DNA of 64,000 bases from Tetracentron sinense (lineage: Eukaryota; Streptophyta; Magnoliopsida; Trochodendrales; Trochodendraceae): NCBI GenBank assembly GCA_015143295.1, contig CM026571.1, forward strand, positions 9,242,501 through 9,306,500, read 5' to 3'. Under the pieces are notes generated by a model that saw only the letters and a program-made list of their open reading frames with translations, did not search any database and had not been told where the DNA came from. Numbering within the stretch: position 1 is the stretch's first letter; each line of letters opens with the position of its first letter. A program made the position numbers and the translations under genes. This document shows, one piece after another, positions 34,529-44,832 of this stretch.

Positions 34529-35718
34529 TAGGGTAAATTATATTGACCTCCCATGAGGTTTGACAAAATTTCAGAAACCTCCCTTCTTGTTTATGAAATT
34601 ACACTGTTCTCCCTTGTGTTTCAAGTAGTGGTAACAGATTTTCAATTCCATTGATATGATGTTACTAACATTGACGGGATTTGATAATGTCATGGTTTAA
34701 CTATTTTAAAATATTCAAATTACCCCTAAAATACAAATAACACAAAAAATATTTTTTTTTAACTCAATTGTTCTTTAACAAAAACACTTCAACATCAACG
34801 TAGGCAAGGGGTGTTAGCCTTTAATGTTTCATTTGTTTCGATGTAAAAATTGTGAAAAAGAAATCAAATCCATAGAAAATGTCAATTATGTACGTTTGTT
34901 TGCTCATTTGCTCATAAAATCTTTCATACGTAAGTAAAATGTTTTATAGAAAATGAACCACTTTTATAGAAAATGACACATTTCAAAAACCCACAAGTCA
35001 TTTTCAAGTAAAATCTCAGTCTTTTAAAACATGTTTCAAAATTTGTAAAATTACTCATATTCACTAAACAAAAATTAAAAAAAATATATTCTAAATTTGT
35101 ACAATTTTAACTTTTTAAATTTTTTTACAAAAATATTTGTCAAAGAATGCAACCAAACAACAAAAAAAAGTGAAAAAAAAATCATATTTTACCATAAAAT
35201 ATTTTCCTTCATAAATAGTTTACGTCATAAAACAATTTACGTGCAAACAAATGAAGTCTTAGTGACGCTATGGGAGTACATCAATATTCTTTATTTTGAA
35301 CATAAACTTAATTTTGATCAAAGAATAAATACTAGGTTGATGTGTTCCCTGCGCCTTATAAGGCTTCTCCCCCTCTTCACGAGATAGACCCTTTTGAAGA
35401 GGTGTGTTGGGCTTAGTCTCAAAGGGTTGTGTGTATGTTGGCCTAACTGTGTGTGTGAGTGGGTTAAGTGATTAGGATTTCAACCAAAAAAAGCAAAACA
35501 TAAATTAAGTTATTTTTCCTCAACTATTCACATGTACACAAATGTCTTTCAAGTATCACATTCACACGAGTTGCTCACCAGAGAGATAGGAAGGAGACCA
35601 ACTAGTACCAAACATTTCATAAGCCTGTGAAATGAGAGTAAAATAGTAAAAGTGGATTTCCAATTAACATTATTAACTTTAAACACTGACAGGGAGGTTA
35701 GTGTAATATATCCTAGTA
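34529..35718. mobile_element. TIR element J, copy 1, about 1.2 kb
   Basis: Starts TAGGGTAAATTATATTGACC (34529) with ACCTCCC; ends inverted, GGGAGGTTAGTGTAATATATCCTA (about 35693-35718). TIR identity is moderate. Copy 2 at 52548-53518 shares the ends, but its interior differs. No transposase recognised. Confidence 0.5.
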
Positions 35719-35729
35719 TTTACACGAGC

Positions 35730-35995
35730 TGTAAATAGCAGACCACGCAGTCTGCTATATATCTGACCGCCGTGTCCTCGTGTCCCTTTTAACACTCCTA
35801 CAACCCTAGTTAAGCTTAACTAAATTGAAGTTAAGATTTTTATTTCTTCTTTTTTCTTTCTAAAAACCAAGGTTGGATTACTTAACCCTAGGGGTGAGTG
35901 AATCTTAACTACAAAGGTGAGTATTAAAAAATGGGGTGTGGACCAATGAGGACCAGCATTCCGTTATATATAGTTAGAATGCGGGGTAAGTTAAG
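35730..35995. repeat. FB-B element, copy 3
   Basis: Opens with hairpin TAGCAGAC-cacgca-GTCTGCTA (35736-35757), then CTGACCGCCGTGTCCTCGTG, the core in reverse sense, GGGGTGTGGACCAATGAGGA and the end AAGTTAAGCATTTTCC (about 35990-36003). Confidence 0.65.
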
Positions 35996-36249
35996 CATTT
36001 TCCTATCTAAAGACTGCTGGTGTTTTGATTGTAGCTACAGGTCTTAAGTAGACCAAGGGTCCATTTCTTACAGGAGAATTCAAACTTCCTATAAAGTCTC
36101 AATTCCAGAGTTGTTGAAAATCTTAGCTCTTTGGACGATATTGTGAATGTTTTGTGGGGATTTATGCACGGGAACATGAGAATACAATCAATTAAATCTA
36201 ATTTCGTAAATCTTTTAATCAGATGATTAGCCAAAGAGTGGACATGCGA

Positions 36250-36415
36250 ATAGATATGGGAATGCCATGCATCTCTTCCTAATTGATTGGACTATAGACC
36301 CTGTTGAAGCTCTGCTCGATGTTCCAGGCATTGGCCGAGTTGAATTCGAGGCAGAGGTAGCATCAAATGAAGTAACTGAGATCAAGGAACTCCTCATTCA
36401 GTCATTAGGGCCATA
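36250..36415 (+). pseudogene. unidentified coding-like fragment
   Basis: One plus-strand frame is open for about 55 codons to TAG at 36413-36415 and reads like real protein (NAMHLFLIDW, then VEALLDVPGIGRVEFEAEVA and TEIKELLIQSLGP). No start, promoter or splice partner is evident, and 36000-36240 upstream is broken. I do not recognise the family. It may be a captured exon or the tail of an old gene. Confidence 0.3.
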
Positions 36416-36547
36416 GGAATATATATGGGATAAAATTTAAAGCCTTGGGCACATAAGCGAGATTACCTTGGAAAGCTCCATAAGGGTAAATCAGGTTTCT
36501 TTAGAGCCCCCAACACAGTTTTATTCCACTTGAATTTCTGGGTATAT

Positions 36548-36830
36548 TATTCTGTAATGAAATCCTCTACGGTTATAACCCACTCGGTGGAGTCTGGTTA
36601 TGCCCTTGAGGTCACAACGTGTCCCTTTTGACACCCTTTTAACTGTGGTTAAGATTCACCCACCGATCCTCGGTTTTTAGAAAAAATAGGGTTAGAATTT
36701 TTTTCTAAAAATCAAGGATAGGTGGGTGAATATTAATTGCAGTTAAGGGGTGTCAAAAGGGACATGTGGCGACCTCATGGCATAAGAGACTCCCCCCACT
36801 CCAGTTATAACCGGAGAGTATTTCATTCCT
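36548..36830. repeat. foldback MITE, family FB-A, copy 3
   Basis: Arms AATGAAATCCTCTACGGTTA (about 36557) and TAACCGGAGAGTATTTCATT (about 36826). Core CAACGTGTCCCTTTTGACACC and its inverse are clear. The left hairpin is imperfect (AACCCACTC...GGAGTCTGGTT). Confidence 0.65.
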
Positions 36831-37088
36831 ATTATTCTACATCCCCTTGTAATAGTTGATTAATTTCTCTGCTTTAGAAAATACAGTCTAATTCCCTATG
36901 TAGCCCATGCGATTAGCCTGAGCTTTCAAGCCTCAGGATATCCACGGTTATCAAAAAAAAAAAAAGACCACAATATTTGAACTATAAAACATGAGGCCTG
37001 CCTATTTCAGATGCCCTGAGGCTACATATATCTCAGAGTGATATATAAGCTTTGAAAATCCTTGATTCGAATTATAGTAGGCGAATAC

Positions 37089-39383
37089 TTACTGCCAAGT
37101 TACTGCAATGGGACTTCTAACAATAAAATTCCCGGACACCCAAACCAGTGATCCGAAAGAAGAGGCAGTCTTTGCTCCCAAGGAAACAAAAGTCACCGTG
37201 TAGCTCAGCTTCTCGCCGAACGTCTTGAAATTTAAAACCTTAGGCTCAACACTCATGGAAACTCCGGCAGGTTCTTTATCCAGCTGCACTGCATAACTAG
37301 CCGTTGGAGTGCCAACGTTAGTCACAGTTCTCTTGTAAGTTACAGTAGTGTTTTTGGCACCACCAGTACTCTTGAAAAGCACAGCAAAAGAAGGGTAATT
37401 CAAGTCGCCTGGCTGAACAACTCCTTTAGTAGGACAGGTATAATTTCCCTGAGAGAAAAGATTCATCTGAGAAGAGGTGTAGCCCAAACTACATAGATAG
37501 TTCAAGTAGTCCTCGGTGGTAATATCATAGATTAACCCTGGATCAGTTGCCCTCTCTGGGTCGACATGTCCTGATCCAAATGCAAAAGGGGTAGCTGATC
37601 CTGAGGAACCGGAGCTGGCGTCGGCGATGGGAACCTTTTTGTTGTTTATAACATAAGCAGTTGTCATTAGAGCTGACTTGATCGCCGCCGGCGACCAGTC
37701 TGTGTGGACGGACTTAAGAAGGGCTCCTAAGCCACTAACATGTGGGCAAGACATAGATGTCCCGGAGACTATGTTGAATTGCACACTTCTGTTGTCGCTA
37801 TCGAGTCTACTTGGGCCGATATTTGGCGGCCATGCCGCTAATATGTCCATGCCCGGTGCAGTCACGTCCGGCTTGATCACATCAGGCCCGACTGAATTGG
37901 GTCCTCTTGAGGAGAATGTAGTCACTACAGGTGCAGGATTGCCGTATTTTGCCCCATTAAATAAGAGCAAAGCTGTTGGGTTCTTAGTTTTGATAACATA
38001 ATTTCTAAGGACTGTTGCAGCTTTTGCTCCTAAACTAGTAGCTGGTAACACATGGGGATCAAGAAGAATCTCCTCACCTTGTTCTTTATCGTTTAGTAGT
38101 ATCATCCCTGCTCCACCAGCCTTCTTCACTTGCTCTCCCTTTTCGGCTCGGTCGTTCGCGCCTTCATCGCAGACGACAATCTTGCCCTTGACAAGCTTGG
38201 GAGAGAGGGAATTGTCATAACAGTACTTGGCGCTTGAAGTTTTTCCATAGACAAGCATCAATGGTCTAATTATTTGCCTTCCGTAGAAAAGAGATGCACC
38301 CTTAAGAACTAGTCCATTTCCAAGCCTTACTGTGCTTGGGAAGCTTCGGTCGAGGGAGCTTGCAGCAACAGTCGTGATCCATGGTGCTGTATTGCTCACC
38401 GACTCCTCGTCCGGGCCAGAGTTTCCGGCAGCGCACGAGACAAACACACCATTCCTGACTGCCCCAAATGTAGCTACGGCGATAGGATCGCTGTAGTAAG
38501 GCTGATTATTGCCTCCCAAAGAGATCGATAACACATCGACCCCATCTGCAACAGCTTCGTCTATGGCAGCCGTTATATCAGAGCCAGCACAACCTGCTTG
38601 AAAGCAAACTCTATAAGCAGCAATTCTGGCCATGTAAGCCATTCCAGCTGCATTGCCTCTGGCCATGCCGAATAGATTAGCTCCCGGTACAACATGACCG
38701 GCTGCAGTGGATGCAGTGTGTGTCCCATGCCCTATAGAGTCCCTAGCCGATCGATAATCCACTGTTTCGTCGATTGGGCCAACACGGGCTTCATACCCTT
38801 TGAAGAAGGCTTTACCACCAATGAGCTTCTTGTTGCAATTTGAAGAAGAGAACATTGTCCCTTTCTCACAAGTACCTTTCCAACCATTCGGCACGGGGGA
38901 CATTCCGGCGTCACTGAAACTAGCATGCTCTGGCCAGACTCCGGTATCGATCACGCCAATTATGGTGTCGGACGCTAAATTGGGATCCTTCCACAGTCCT
39001 TTACCCTTCTGTAGGCCAAGAAACTGAGGGGAGTGTGTGGTGTGGAGACTTAACATATAATCTGGAGTGGCGGAGATGAAGCCATCGATATTCTTTAAGG
39101 ATTCTACTTGTTTAGTGGAGAGCTTGGCAGCAAAACCAGCTATGGCGGTTTCATAGACATATAGGAGCTGAGGGGAAGATGTTTCTTGCCCTTCTTCTTG
39201 AGCTGATAATTCATGTACAGAGTCGATTACTGCTTCGTACCATCTCTTGGTATCGCCGAGTGAACGATCCAAAGCGGAGATCTTGGTGCGGTCCATGTGA
39301 ATAATATATGTCTGTCTTTCTAATGAAGCATATGAAGTTGAAGCCATGAGAGCCAGGAAAAGAAACCATGCCCGGAACACCAT
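37089..39383 (-). CDS. subtilisin-like serine protease (SBT1 type)
   Basis: Single coding exon, 764 aa. The order is: signal peptide about 1-22 (MVFRAWFLFLALMASTSYA); I9 propeptide about 24-114 (TYIIHMD start); mature start near TTHSPQFLGL at 115. The catalytic triad is D146 (GVIDTGVWPE), H219 (IGHGTHTAST) and S543 (GTSMSCPHVSG), with oxyanion N321 (CAAGNSGP). A PA insert spans about 355-480, and a C-terminal Fn3-like region from about 660 ends PIAVTWQ. This is a complete secreted apoplastic protease. The upstream in-frame Met at 39440 was rejected: a strong acceptor (TTTCTTTTGCAG, AG at 39390-39389) lies seven nucleotides before the ATG at 39383, so 39440 would fall within a leader intron. 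Length and motif spacing match plant SBT1 proteins. Substrate and exact orthologue are unknown. Confidence 0.95.
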   Translation of the reverse strand: MVFRAWFLFLALMASTSYASLERQTYIIHMDRTKISALDRSLGDTKRWYEAVIDSVHELSAQEEGQETSSPQLLYVYETAIAGFAAKLSTKQVESLKNIDGFISATPDYMLSLHTTHSPQFLGLQKGKGLWKDPNLASDTIIGVIDTGVWPEHASFSDAGMSPVPNGWKGTCEKGTMFSSSNCNKKLIGGKAFFKGYEARVGPIDETVDYRSARDSIGHGTHTASTAAGHVVPGANLFGMARGNAAGMAYMARIAAYRVCFQAGCAGSDITAAIDEAVADGVDVLSISLGGNNQPYYSDPIAVATFGAVRNGVFVSCAAGNSGPDEESVSNTAPWITTVAASSLDRSFPSTVRLGNGLVLKGASLFYGRQIIRPLMLVYGKTSSAKYCYDNSLSPKLVKGKIVVCDEGANDRAEKGEQVKKAGGAGMILLNDKEQGEEILLDPHVLPATSLGAKAATVLRNYVIKTKNPTALLLFNGAKYGNPAPVVTTFSSRGPNSVGPDVIKPDVTAPGMDILAAWPPNIGPSRLDSDNRSVQFNIVSGTSMSCPHVSGLGALLKSVHTDWSPAAIKSALMTTAYVINNKKVPIADASSGSSGSATPFAFGSGHVDPERATDPGLIYDITTEDYLNYLCSLGYTSSQMNLFSQGNYTCPTKGVVQPGDLNYPSFAVLFKSTGGAKNTTVTYKRTVTNVGTPTASYAVQLDKEPAGVSMSVEPKVLNFKTFGEKLSYTVTFVSLGAKTASSFGSLVWVSGNFIVRSPIAVTWQ

Positions 39384-39589
39384 CTTAGCTGCAAAAGAAA
39401 GAAGGAAAATTGTGACACTGATACGAACATTTCCTTCCAATAACTAATTGTGACACTGATACAAACATTTCCTTCCAATAATTAGTTATCTATAGACTAT
39501 GAGAGGGAAATGCTAAATCCAGGTGTCTTTTGAAAATCCAAGGAAATAATTTTGCTAAGACATTTTGGTATTTTTTAGTTAATAGAAGA

Positions 39590-40035
39590 GTTTAAATATG
39601 AATCAGAGCTCTGGATTTTTCCAAGTTCCATCAATACAAAAATTAATGGACAGAAATGACCTTACAATACTTAAATATTTATCAAAAACCTCTGAGACAT
39701 GAAAGGAGGCGTATTTTGGAGCTCCCATTCATATTTTATTCTTCAATGAAATAGCCTTACAAAAAAACTTGGATTATCAAAAGATGAACGCTAGGCACTC
39801 TCAAAATTCAAAAAACTTTCATACCATCCCTCTTTTTATAGAGTTCAAATATGAAGCGGAGCTCTGCTTTGCAGTGATTTGAACGGAGCACTCCTCTTTA
39901 GAATATGGTGGTGGTAATCTTGTAATTAAGGAGAAAAATATGTTTTACAAAACTATTCCTAGGGCTCCATAATGACAAAAGTGTCACTACCATATACTAA
40001 AAAGGAAAGCTCCGCTTCAAGTGTTCGGTCAGAAT
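39590..40035. repeat. FB-D-related foldback sequences
   Basis: GAAGCGGAGCTCTGCTTTGC (about 39853) and GGAAAGCTCCGCTTCAAGTG (about 40007) are inverted ends; the left end has a GGAGCTC...GAGCACTCC hairpin. Another worn end (ATGAATCAGAGCTCTGGATT) is at about 39597. Lies in the subtilase leader intron. Confidence 0.4.
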
Positions 40036-40739
40036 CCCTTTTTTGACTATGCGTCATTGATTTCACTATTATTAGTGAGCAGTAATAGAACAATTCCCTC
40101 ATATTCATAGAGATAGGAGATATAATTCACATTGATATAATAAGTCTTGTTTGGTCTACTTTAATGATAGTCTTTACATTTTTCTTCTACTCATAGTATG
40201 GGAAAGAAGTAAAGAGCTCTGCCTCAAAATTAGTCTCATATTTATAATAAAACAAAAAATTTGGGTAAACTCACTTATGGGCTCACACGGTTGCACTAAG
40301 TCCTTTGTTTTATTATTAGAAAGGGTTGGCTAGCTGAGTAGAAAAATGGAAGCATCCTTAGTAAAATTCTTATAATAATAATAACATCTCCCAGACCTAA
40401 CTAACTAAGCCCAAGCCCAAGCCTAAGCCTGCAACGAGTGCAACCCTTGTGTGTAGTTGCCACCATTGAGTTTAGAACCTTGAACATACTGCTGATGATA
40501 AGCTAGAGGAAGGTGAGGACACGATCGTTGTATCGAGTAGTTGGATCGCATGCATCCCTTCAACCCTAGGTTTAATGCATCCCTTCAACCCTTGTTGAAA
40601 CCTTTCCATGTGTGAGGCAAAGAGGCTATGCCCAAGTATAATGCTCGAGTATTTAATAGAGGAAATCGGTTGTAAAAAAAAACTTACGTTTATTTATGTG
40701 CGTTTTACTTTTTATACTAGAGAGATAGTATTAAAAAAG

Positions 40740-41105
40740 AGATCGAATCAAAGCCAATTGCGATTGAACTCGAGGAGAGTTCAATTATACCCACAGGTCA
40801 ACATGTGTCCTTTTTAATCCTTATTTACCGTAGTTAAGATTCAGTAACCCTTATGATTTAATAATATAACCTTAGTTTTAGAAAAAAAAAAAAAGTACTA
40901 CAAAAAAATTAAACCCAACGAGAGAAATTTTTTTGACCAAGAGTTAAATATTTTTTTTCTAAAAACCAATGGTATATTCTTGAATCCTAAGGGTTAGTGC
41001 ATCTTAACCACAGTTAATAGAGGTTAAAAGGGACACGTGTTAGCCTGTGGGTGCAATTGATCTCTCCCCGAGTTCAATCGCAATTGGCTGTGATTGGATC
41101 TCTTT
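40740..41105. repeat. FB-C foldback element
   Basis: Complete-looking: ends GATCGAATCAAAGCCAATTG (40741) and CAATTGGCTGTGATTGGATC (41100) are inverted. Hairpins TTGAACTC-gagga-GAGTTCAA (about 40766-40786) and TTGATCTC-tcccc-GAGTTCAA (about 41058-41078). Both arms carry the core, with GGGACACGTGTTAGCC on the right. Confidence 0.75.
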
Positions 41106-41360
41106 AAAGAGAGAGAGAGAGAAAGAGGATGGCATGGTGGATTGCACTATCATGATATGGGATGAAGCTAACAGTACTTCTGAAGGTGTGGAGGAGTCGA
41201 TCACCCAGGAGAGAGAGGGAGAGAGATGCTGAATATCATGGTATGGCAACAGGAATACAGATGGATACACTGCACATGATACTCACATGTATTTCTAAAG
41301 AAGAGAGTGAAAGAGTAAAACAGGAAGGAGAGAGAGAGGGAGAGAGAGAGAGAGAGTACC

Positions 41361-41390
41361 TGTCACCAAACCTACCAGAATGCGTTTAGA
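41361..41390 (-). other. proposed first (leader) exon of the subtilase gene
   Basis: Short exon between the expected start site (about 30 nt past the TATA box at 41414-41420) and the donor at 41359. Non-coding. Position of the start site is an estimate. Confidence 0.35.
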
Positions 41391-41413
41391 TGAGAAAAAG
41401 GAAGAGGGTATTC

Positions 41414-41420
41414 TTATATA
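41414..41420 (-). promoter_or_regulatory. TATA box of the subtilase gene
   Basis: Minus strand reads CCTATATAAGAA, a near-ideal plant TATA context, correctly spaced before the proposed leader exon. Confidence 0.55.
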
Positions 41421-41668
41421 GGCAGGCTCTGTGTGCGCATTACCAAACAAAAAGTTATCTTCCCACTATTTATGTTTTCCTTCAAATAGCACGCATTGAT
41501 CCATAAAAGGAAGAAAGAAAATTGTATAGACTAGAGAGAGAGAGATGGAATGTGGCGTCAGCCAACGTTTGAGTGCCGGCCATTGTAAAAGGAAATCCAA
41601 TATAGAAGGTCGTCGATACGTATTTGATGTAGGATAAATCAGAAAATGAGAAGAGTGAATTAAATCTT

Positions 41669-41850
41669 TTTTTGTTTTTGTTTTGATAAACGTGCATCGA
41701 ACCTTAAAGACTCGGACTAGTCCCACGTGCTGCATAGAGAATACCCCCATCCCATATAACTGTTATTGAGAGGAGCCCAAAATCGACCTTGAGACCTCCG
41801 GGTTTACGGTTCGTCCTTCAGCCATTGGGCTACACCCTCGGGGTTTTTTT
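41669..41850 (-). mobile_element. tRNA-derived SINE, family S1, copy 1
   Basis: On minus: 5' end CCCCGAGGGTGTAGCCCAAT at about 41843, B-box-like region near 41790-41805, middle GGGGTATTCTCTATGCAGCA and 3' end rich in A (T-run 41669-41684 on plus). Matches the copy at 52049-52203. Confidence 0.65.
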
Positions 41851-42025
41851 TTTGGTTCAAGATATACGTTTAGGCCGCAACGCTAGTTAGGTGTTAGTAT
41901 CTGTTCAGTTAGTGGGCGAGTGGAGAGTATATACAAACTCCCACCCTCTTAGGAATGGAACCCGGTCCCTCCCCCCAAAGCAAGGGATTCACTACCATTG
42001 GGACAAAGCCTTGGTGTGTTCGGGG
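41850..42025 (-). mobile_element. tRNA-derived SINE, family S2, copy 2
   Basis: On minus: TTTGTCCCAATGGTAGTGAA (A-box-like), GACCGGGTTCCATTCC (B-box), GCGTTGCGGCCTAAACG and a poly(A) tail. It abuts the S1 SINE. Confidence 0.6.
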
Positions 42026-42049
42026 GTTGAGTGAATTAAATCTTAGGGT

Positions 42050-42235
42050 ATAGGTTTTTTTTTTTTTTTTTGTAGGCTCTAATAATTTATCTATCTAGGT
42101 TAGTGGGTTAGGTGGGTTAGCACTCGTGGTGGGCGCTCAACGGCCATACCAAGACTTCAACTCAAATCACACCTCCCCAAAGTGAGATACACTATCATTG
42201 AGACAAGCCCATGGTGTGTAGGGTAGAGTTGGAAC
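42050..42235 (-). mobile_element. tRNA-derived SINE, family S2-like, copy 3
   Basis: On minus: CTTGTCTCAATGATAGTGTA (A-box-like), TGATTTGAGTTGAAGTC (B-box-like), and a long poly(A) (T-run 42057-42072 on plus). More diverged than copy 2 immediately to its left. Confidence 0.5.
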
Positions 42236-42249
42236 AAGGGGAAAAAAAG

Positions 42250-42422
42250 GAGAGAAATGCTAGTGAGACTACAAAGGGCCGAGACCACACCGAGACCGTG
42301 CATGTGATGCACGAGACTCAAACTTTTATTAAATCCATTTTTATTTTTTTGAGTCCCGTGCATCACATGCAAGGTCTCGGTGTGGTCTCGACCCTTTGTC
42401 GTCTCACTAGCATTTCTCAAAA
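42250..42422. repeat. near-perfect foldback MITE, about 170 bp
   Basis: Arms of about 72 bp (GAGAAATGCTAGTGAGACTA from 42252; its inverse ending near 42420) with only a handful of mismatches around a 24-bp AT-rich loop. Each arm tip contains the small hairpin GTGCAT-gtg-ATGCAC or a close variant. Very little decay suggests recent origin. Confidence 0.8.
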
Positions 42423-42427
42423 AAGAA

Positions 42428-42630
42428 TTAGTCTAGGGATACTCTCAAAGTGTACTCCCAAATATCGTACCCCTAATCTTAACTGTTTATCTCTATTATT
42501 AAACGGTGAGATCAGAGTTGATGTGACACTACAAAAGACAAAAAAAAGTCAATTCAAATCATGGTTCTTAATGGTTAATTATACACGGTTAAGATTAGGG
42601 GTATATTTGGGAGTAGCCATAGACTAACTT
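42428..42630. repeat. foldback MITE, family F, copy 1
   Basis: Ends TAGTCTAGGGATACTCTCAA (about 42431) and GGAGTAGCCATAGACTAACT (about 42610), with inner inverted CCCCTAATCTTAAC/GTTAAGATTAGGGG. A second copy lies at 55140-55350 in the opposite orientation. Confidence 0.65.
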
Positions 42631-42661
42631 GGAAAAAAAAAGGAGAAGAATGGAGATATGA

Positions 42662-43060
42662 CCCCATGGGTGTGTTGGTTTTGGGTGTTAATGGGTTAGA
42701 GAAAAGAAAGTGAAGTAAAAGAAAAAAAAATAAAATGAATGTAGCGTTTCCCTTGTATGGTTGGTTTGTGAGAAAAATATAATTATTTTTCAAAAAGTCC
42801 CTTGCTATCATTCACAAAACACTTTTAGTAAAATGATAGAATTAAAATAACAATGAGTTTCTTTTACTTTATTTCACTATTCCACCTTTTTTTTTTTATA
42901 GAATTATAAAAGAAAGTGAAAGAAAGTTAATACTGTGGCGAAAGCGTGTTTCTAGAGAAACCCACACTTTCTCCCAAACTGAACGGAGGGAAAATGTGGG
43001 TTTCTCCCACTTTCCTTTACTTTCAACCTTTCAGACATGAAACGAACACACCCACAAAAT
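42662..43060. repeat. MITE, family G, copy 3
   Basis: Ends GGGTGTGTTGGTTTTGGGTG (about 42667) and ATGAAACGAACACACCC (about 43038-43054) are inverted; GAAAGTGAAGTAAAAGAAAA and inverse TTTCCTTTACTTTC lie inside. Confidence 0.55.
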
Positions 43061-43524
43061 TTAAAAAGCTTATAAAACAAATGAATAGAAAATCATGAAT
43101 TTTCAACTCATGACCTAAAAAGGTTGTAATTAATGAACAAATTGTCATTTACAATAGAACACACTATCATGAAAATTTTCAAAGGTTCAATTCACTAACT
43201 CCATAGATATATAGACCTATGAGACTATATGTATTTATAGAAATAGAAAATACCTTTTATAATCTATTTAGGACTCTAATTAAATAAAGACAATTCTCAT
43301 AGAATACTTTCACTAATTAAACTCTTATTAAACAACTCTAAATAATATAATATATAAAATTTAAAATATAAAATCCCAACAACCCAAGTGGGTCTACATT
43401 GAGAGTGTGGCTATCAACTAGGATGTATGTATACATTCTGCATCATTCTCCCCAACTTGAAAGTGACTCTCATAACCTATTTAAAACTCTTATTAGGAAA
43501 AAGATAACTCTCAACTTCTTAGTT

Positions 43525-43740
43525 TTGAGCCGAAGCTCTACTTCACGGCGTTGAAACAGAGCTCCCTTTTTTACACTATAGTTGTGGCATGTTTGTAATT
43601 ATTGAAGGAGGCTGGGGCATTTAACCAACATACCATAATTACAACATTGCCATTGGATAGTGTAAAAAGGGGAGCTCCACACATCATGGTGAAGCATGGT
43701 GAAGTAGAGCTCCTCTTTGTATTTAAACTGAAAGAAAATA
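43525..43740. repeat. foldback MITE, family FB-D, copy 2
   Basis: GAGCTCCCTTTTTTACACTAT on the left and ATAGTGTAAAAAGGGGAGCT on the right enclose a 110-bp centre, as in copy 1 at 607-795. Outer ends GAAGCTCTACTTCA and GGTGAAGTAGAGCTCC extend the inverted repeat. Confidence 0.7.
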
Positions 43741-44169
43741 GTAAATAAATCTTAAAAATCTAAATTTCTAACAACCTAACACATTGAGAATGTGACTATT
43801 AATTAGGATGTATGGACACATTCCGCATCAAAATCTCCGGTTTGAAAGAACTCGACTTTATTGAGTTAGGGCATTTGTTACTCTTTGCATGCATGACTTC
43901 CTTGGTCATTGTCGCTATTAAAGTTCAATGTTTCTCAAGCTGCTTCAATCCTTTCATTGAGATCTTCGTGTAACTAGCTTTTCACATATTTTTCTTGGGT
44001 TTCAAGCTGTTTTGAAGGAAACAACTTATTTGGGATGTGGGTCCACCACTTTTCGGCTTTTTAGGTTTTATAATGAACATTCTAGAACCAACTCAGACAA
44101 TATAATTTTTTTAAAATAGAGATTTACTTCTAAATTAATAAGGAGACATCAACTACTTTTTTTTGAGAT

Positions 44170-44370
44170 TAACTATGAACAAGAGCTCTCAACTGTTCAA
44201 CCAGAGCAACCCAAAATTTGTCTTGTGGAATGGTAGTTTGGTAATTATGAATACAAAGGATGATATTTTTTAGCAGTAACATTTTTCCATAAATATCCCT
44301 TCCCAAGTCAAATTTTGGGTTGCTCTAGTTGACTGCTCAACTGGAGCTCCTGTTCATAGTTATTCTTTTT
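44170..44370. repeat. foldback MITE, about 200 bp
   Basis: Arms AACTATGAACAAGAGCTCTC and AGCTCCTGTTCATAGTTA with inner AGAGCAACCCAAAATTTG and its inverse CAAATTTTGGGTTGCTCT. Ends resemble FB-D in using GAGCTC. Confidence 0.65.
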
Positions 44371-44684
44371 TTTCTTTAGAGGTAAAACCTCTACTTCAAA
44401 AAGATATGAACATTCAAGTAAACTTTACCTTAATACATTAAACTTCAAATAAGCTCAATTTTCAAATAAGCTCTATCTATTTAGTTTAGAGTTACCAAAT
44501 GCACCCATCATGAATCATCGATAAATGTATTCCATTTTGAAGGTTACCAAGCACAGTGTGTCAATCTTCACCCATTGATCTCCAACCCATGCAACATGCT
44601 ATAGGTGTATCTCCATCTTTAATGTAAGTTTCTCAACCACTTCCTTTGAAATAGACAACTATCCTCTTAGGGGACAATGCTAGC

Positions 44685-44832
44685 CCCACTTTTCTATCAG
44701 TCACTCTCCCTTCATTTGAATAAAAAGACAAAAGAATATGTCAACTTTTTGTGAGAACCACAACTTTTATTTTGTCTTTTTTTTTTAATGAGAGAAGTGA
44801 AGCTACAGGAAAGTGGGGCTAGCATTATCCCT
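44685..44832. repeat. foldback MITE, family I, about 145 bp
   Basis: Arms AATGCTAGCCCCACTTTTCT (44687) and GGAAAGTGGGGCTAGCATTA (about 44810). End motifs of the same type lie singly at 46793, 49353-49374 and 50281, and may be worn or split relatives. Confidence 0.65.

Larger units (their letters stand above)
39389..41359 (-). other. probable 5'UTR intron of the subtilase gene
   Basis: Donor GTGACAG/GTACTC (GT at 41359-41358) lies 54 nt downstream of a good TATA box; acceptor TTTGCAG at 39390-39389 lies just before the ATG. The 1.97-kb intron would contain an FB-D-like and an FB-C element and GA microsatellites (41105-41120, 41330-41356). Splicing is inferred from signals alone. Confidence 0.5.

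Noticed and set aside
37678-38001. 107-aa plus-strand reading frame
   Set aside because: Lies antisense within the intact subtilase coding sequence; composition mirrors the real gene.
39384-39440. N-terminal extension of the subtilase by 19 residues
   Set aside because: Would put a second hydrophobic stretch before the signal peptide, and a strong splice acceptor lies just before the ATG at 39383.
42211-42627. 138-aa plus-strand reading frame
   Set aside because: Passes through two separate foldback elements; its peptide repeats reflect the inverted arms.
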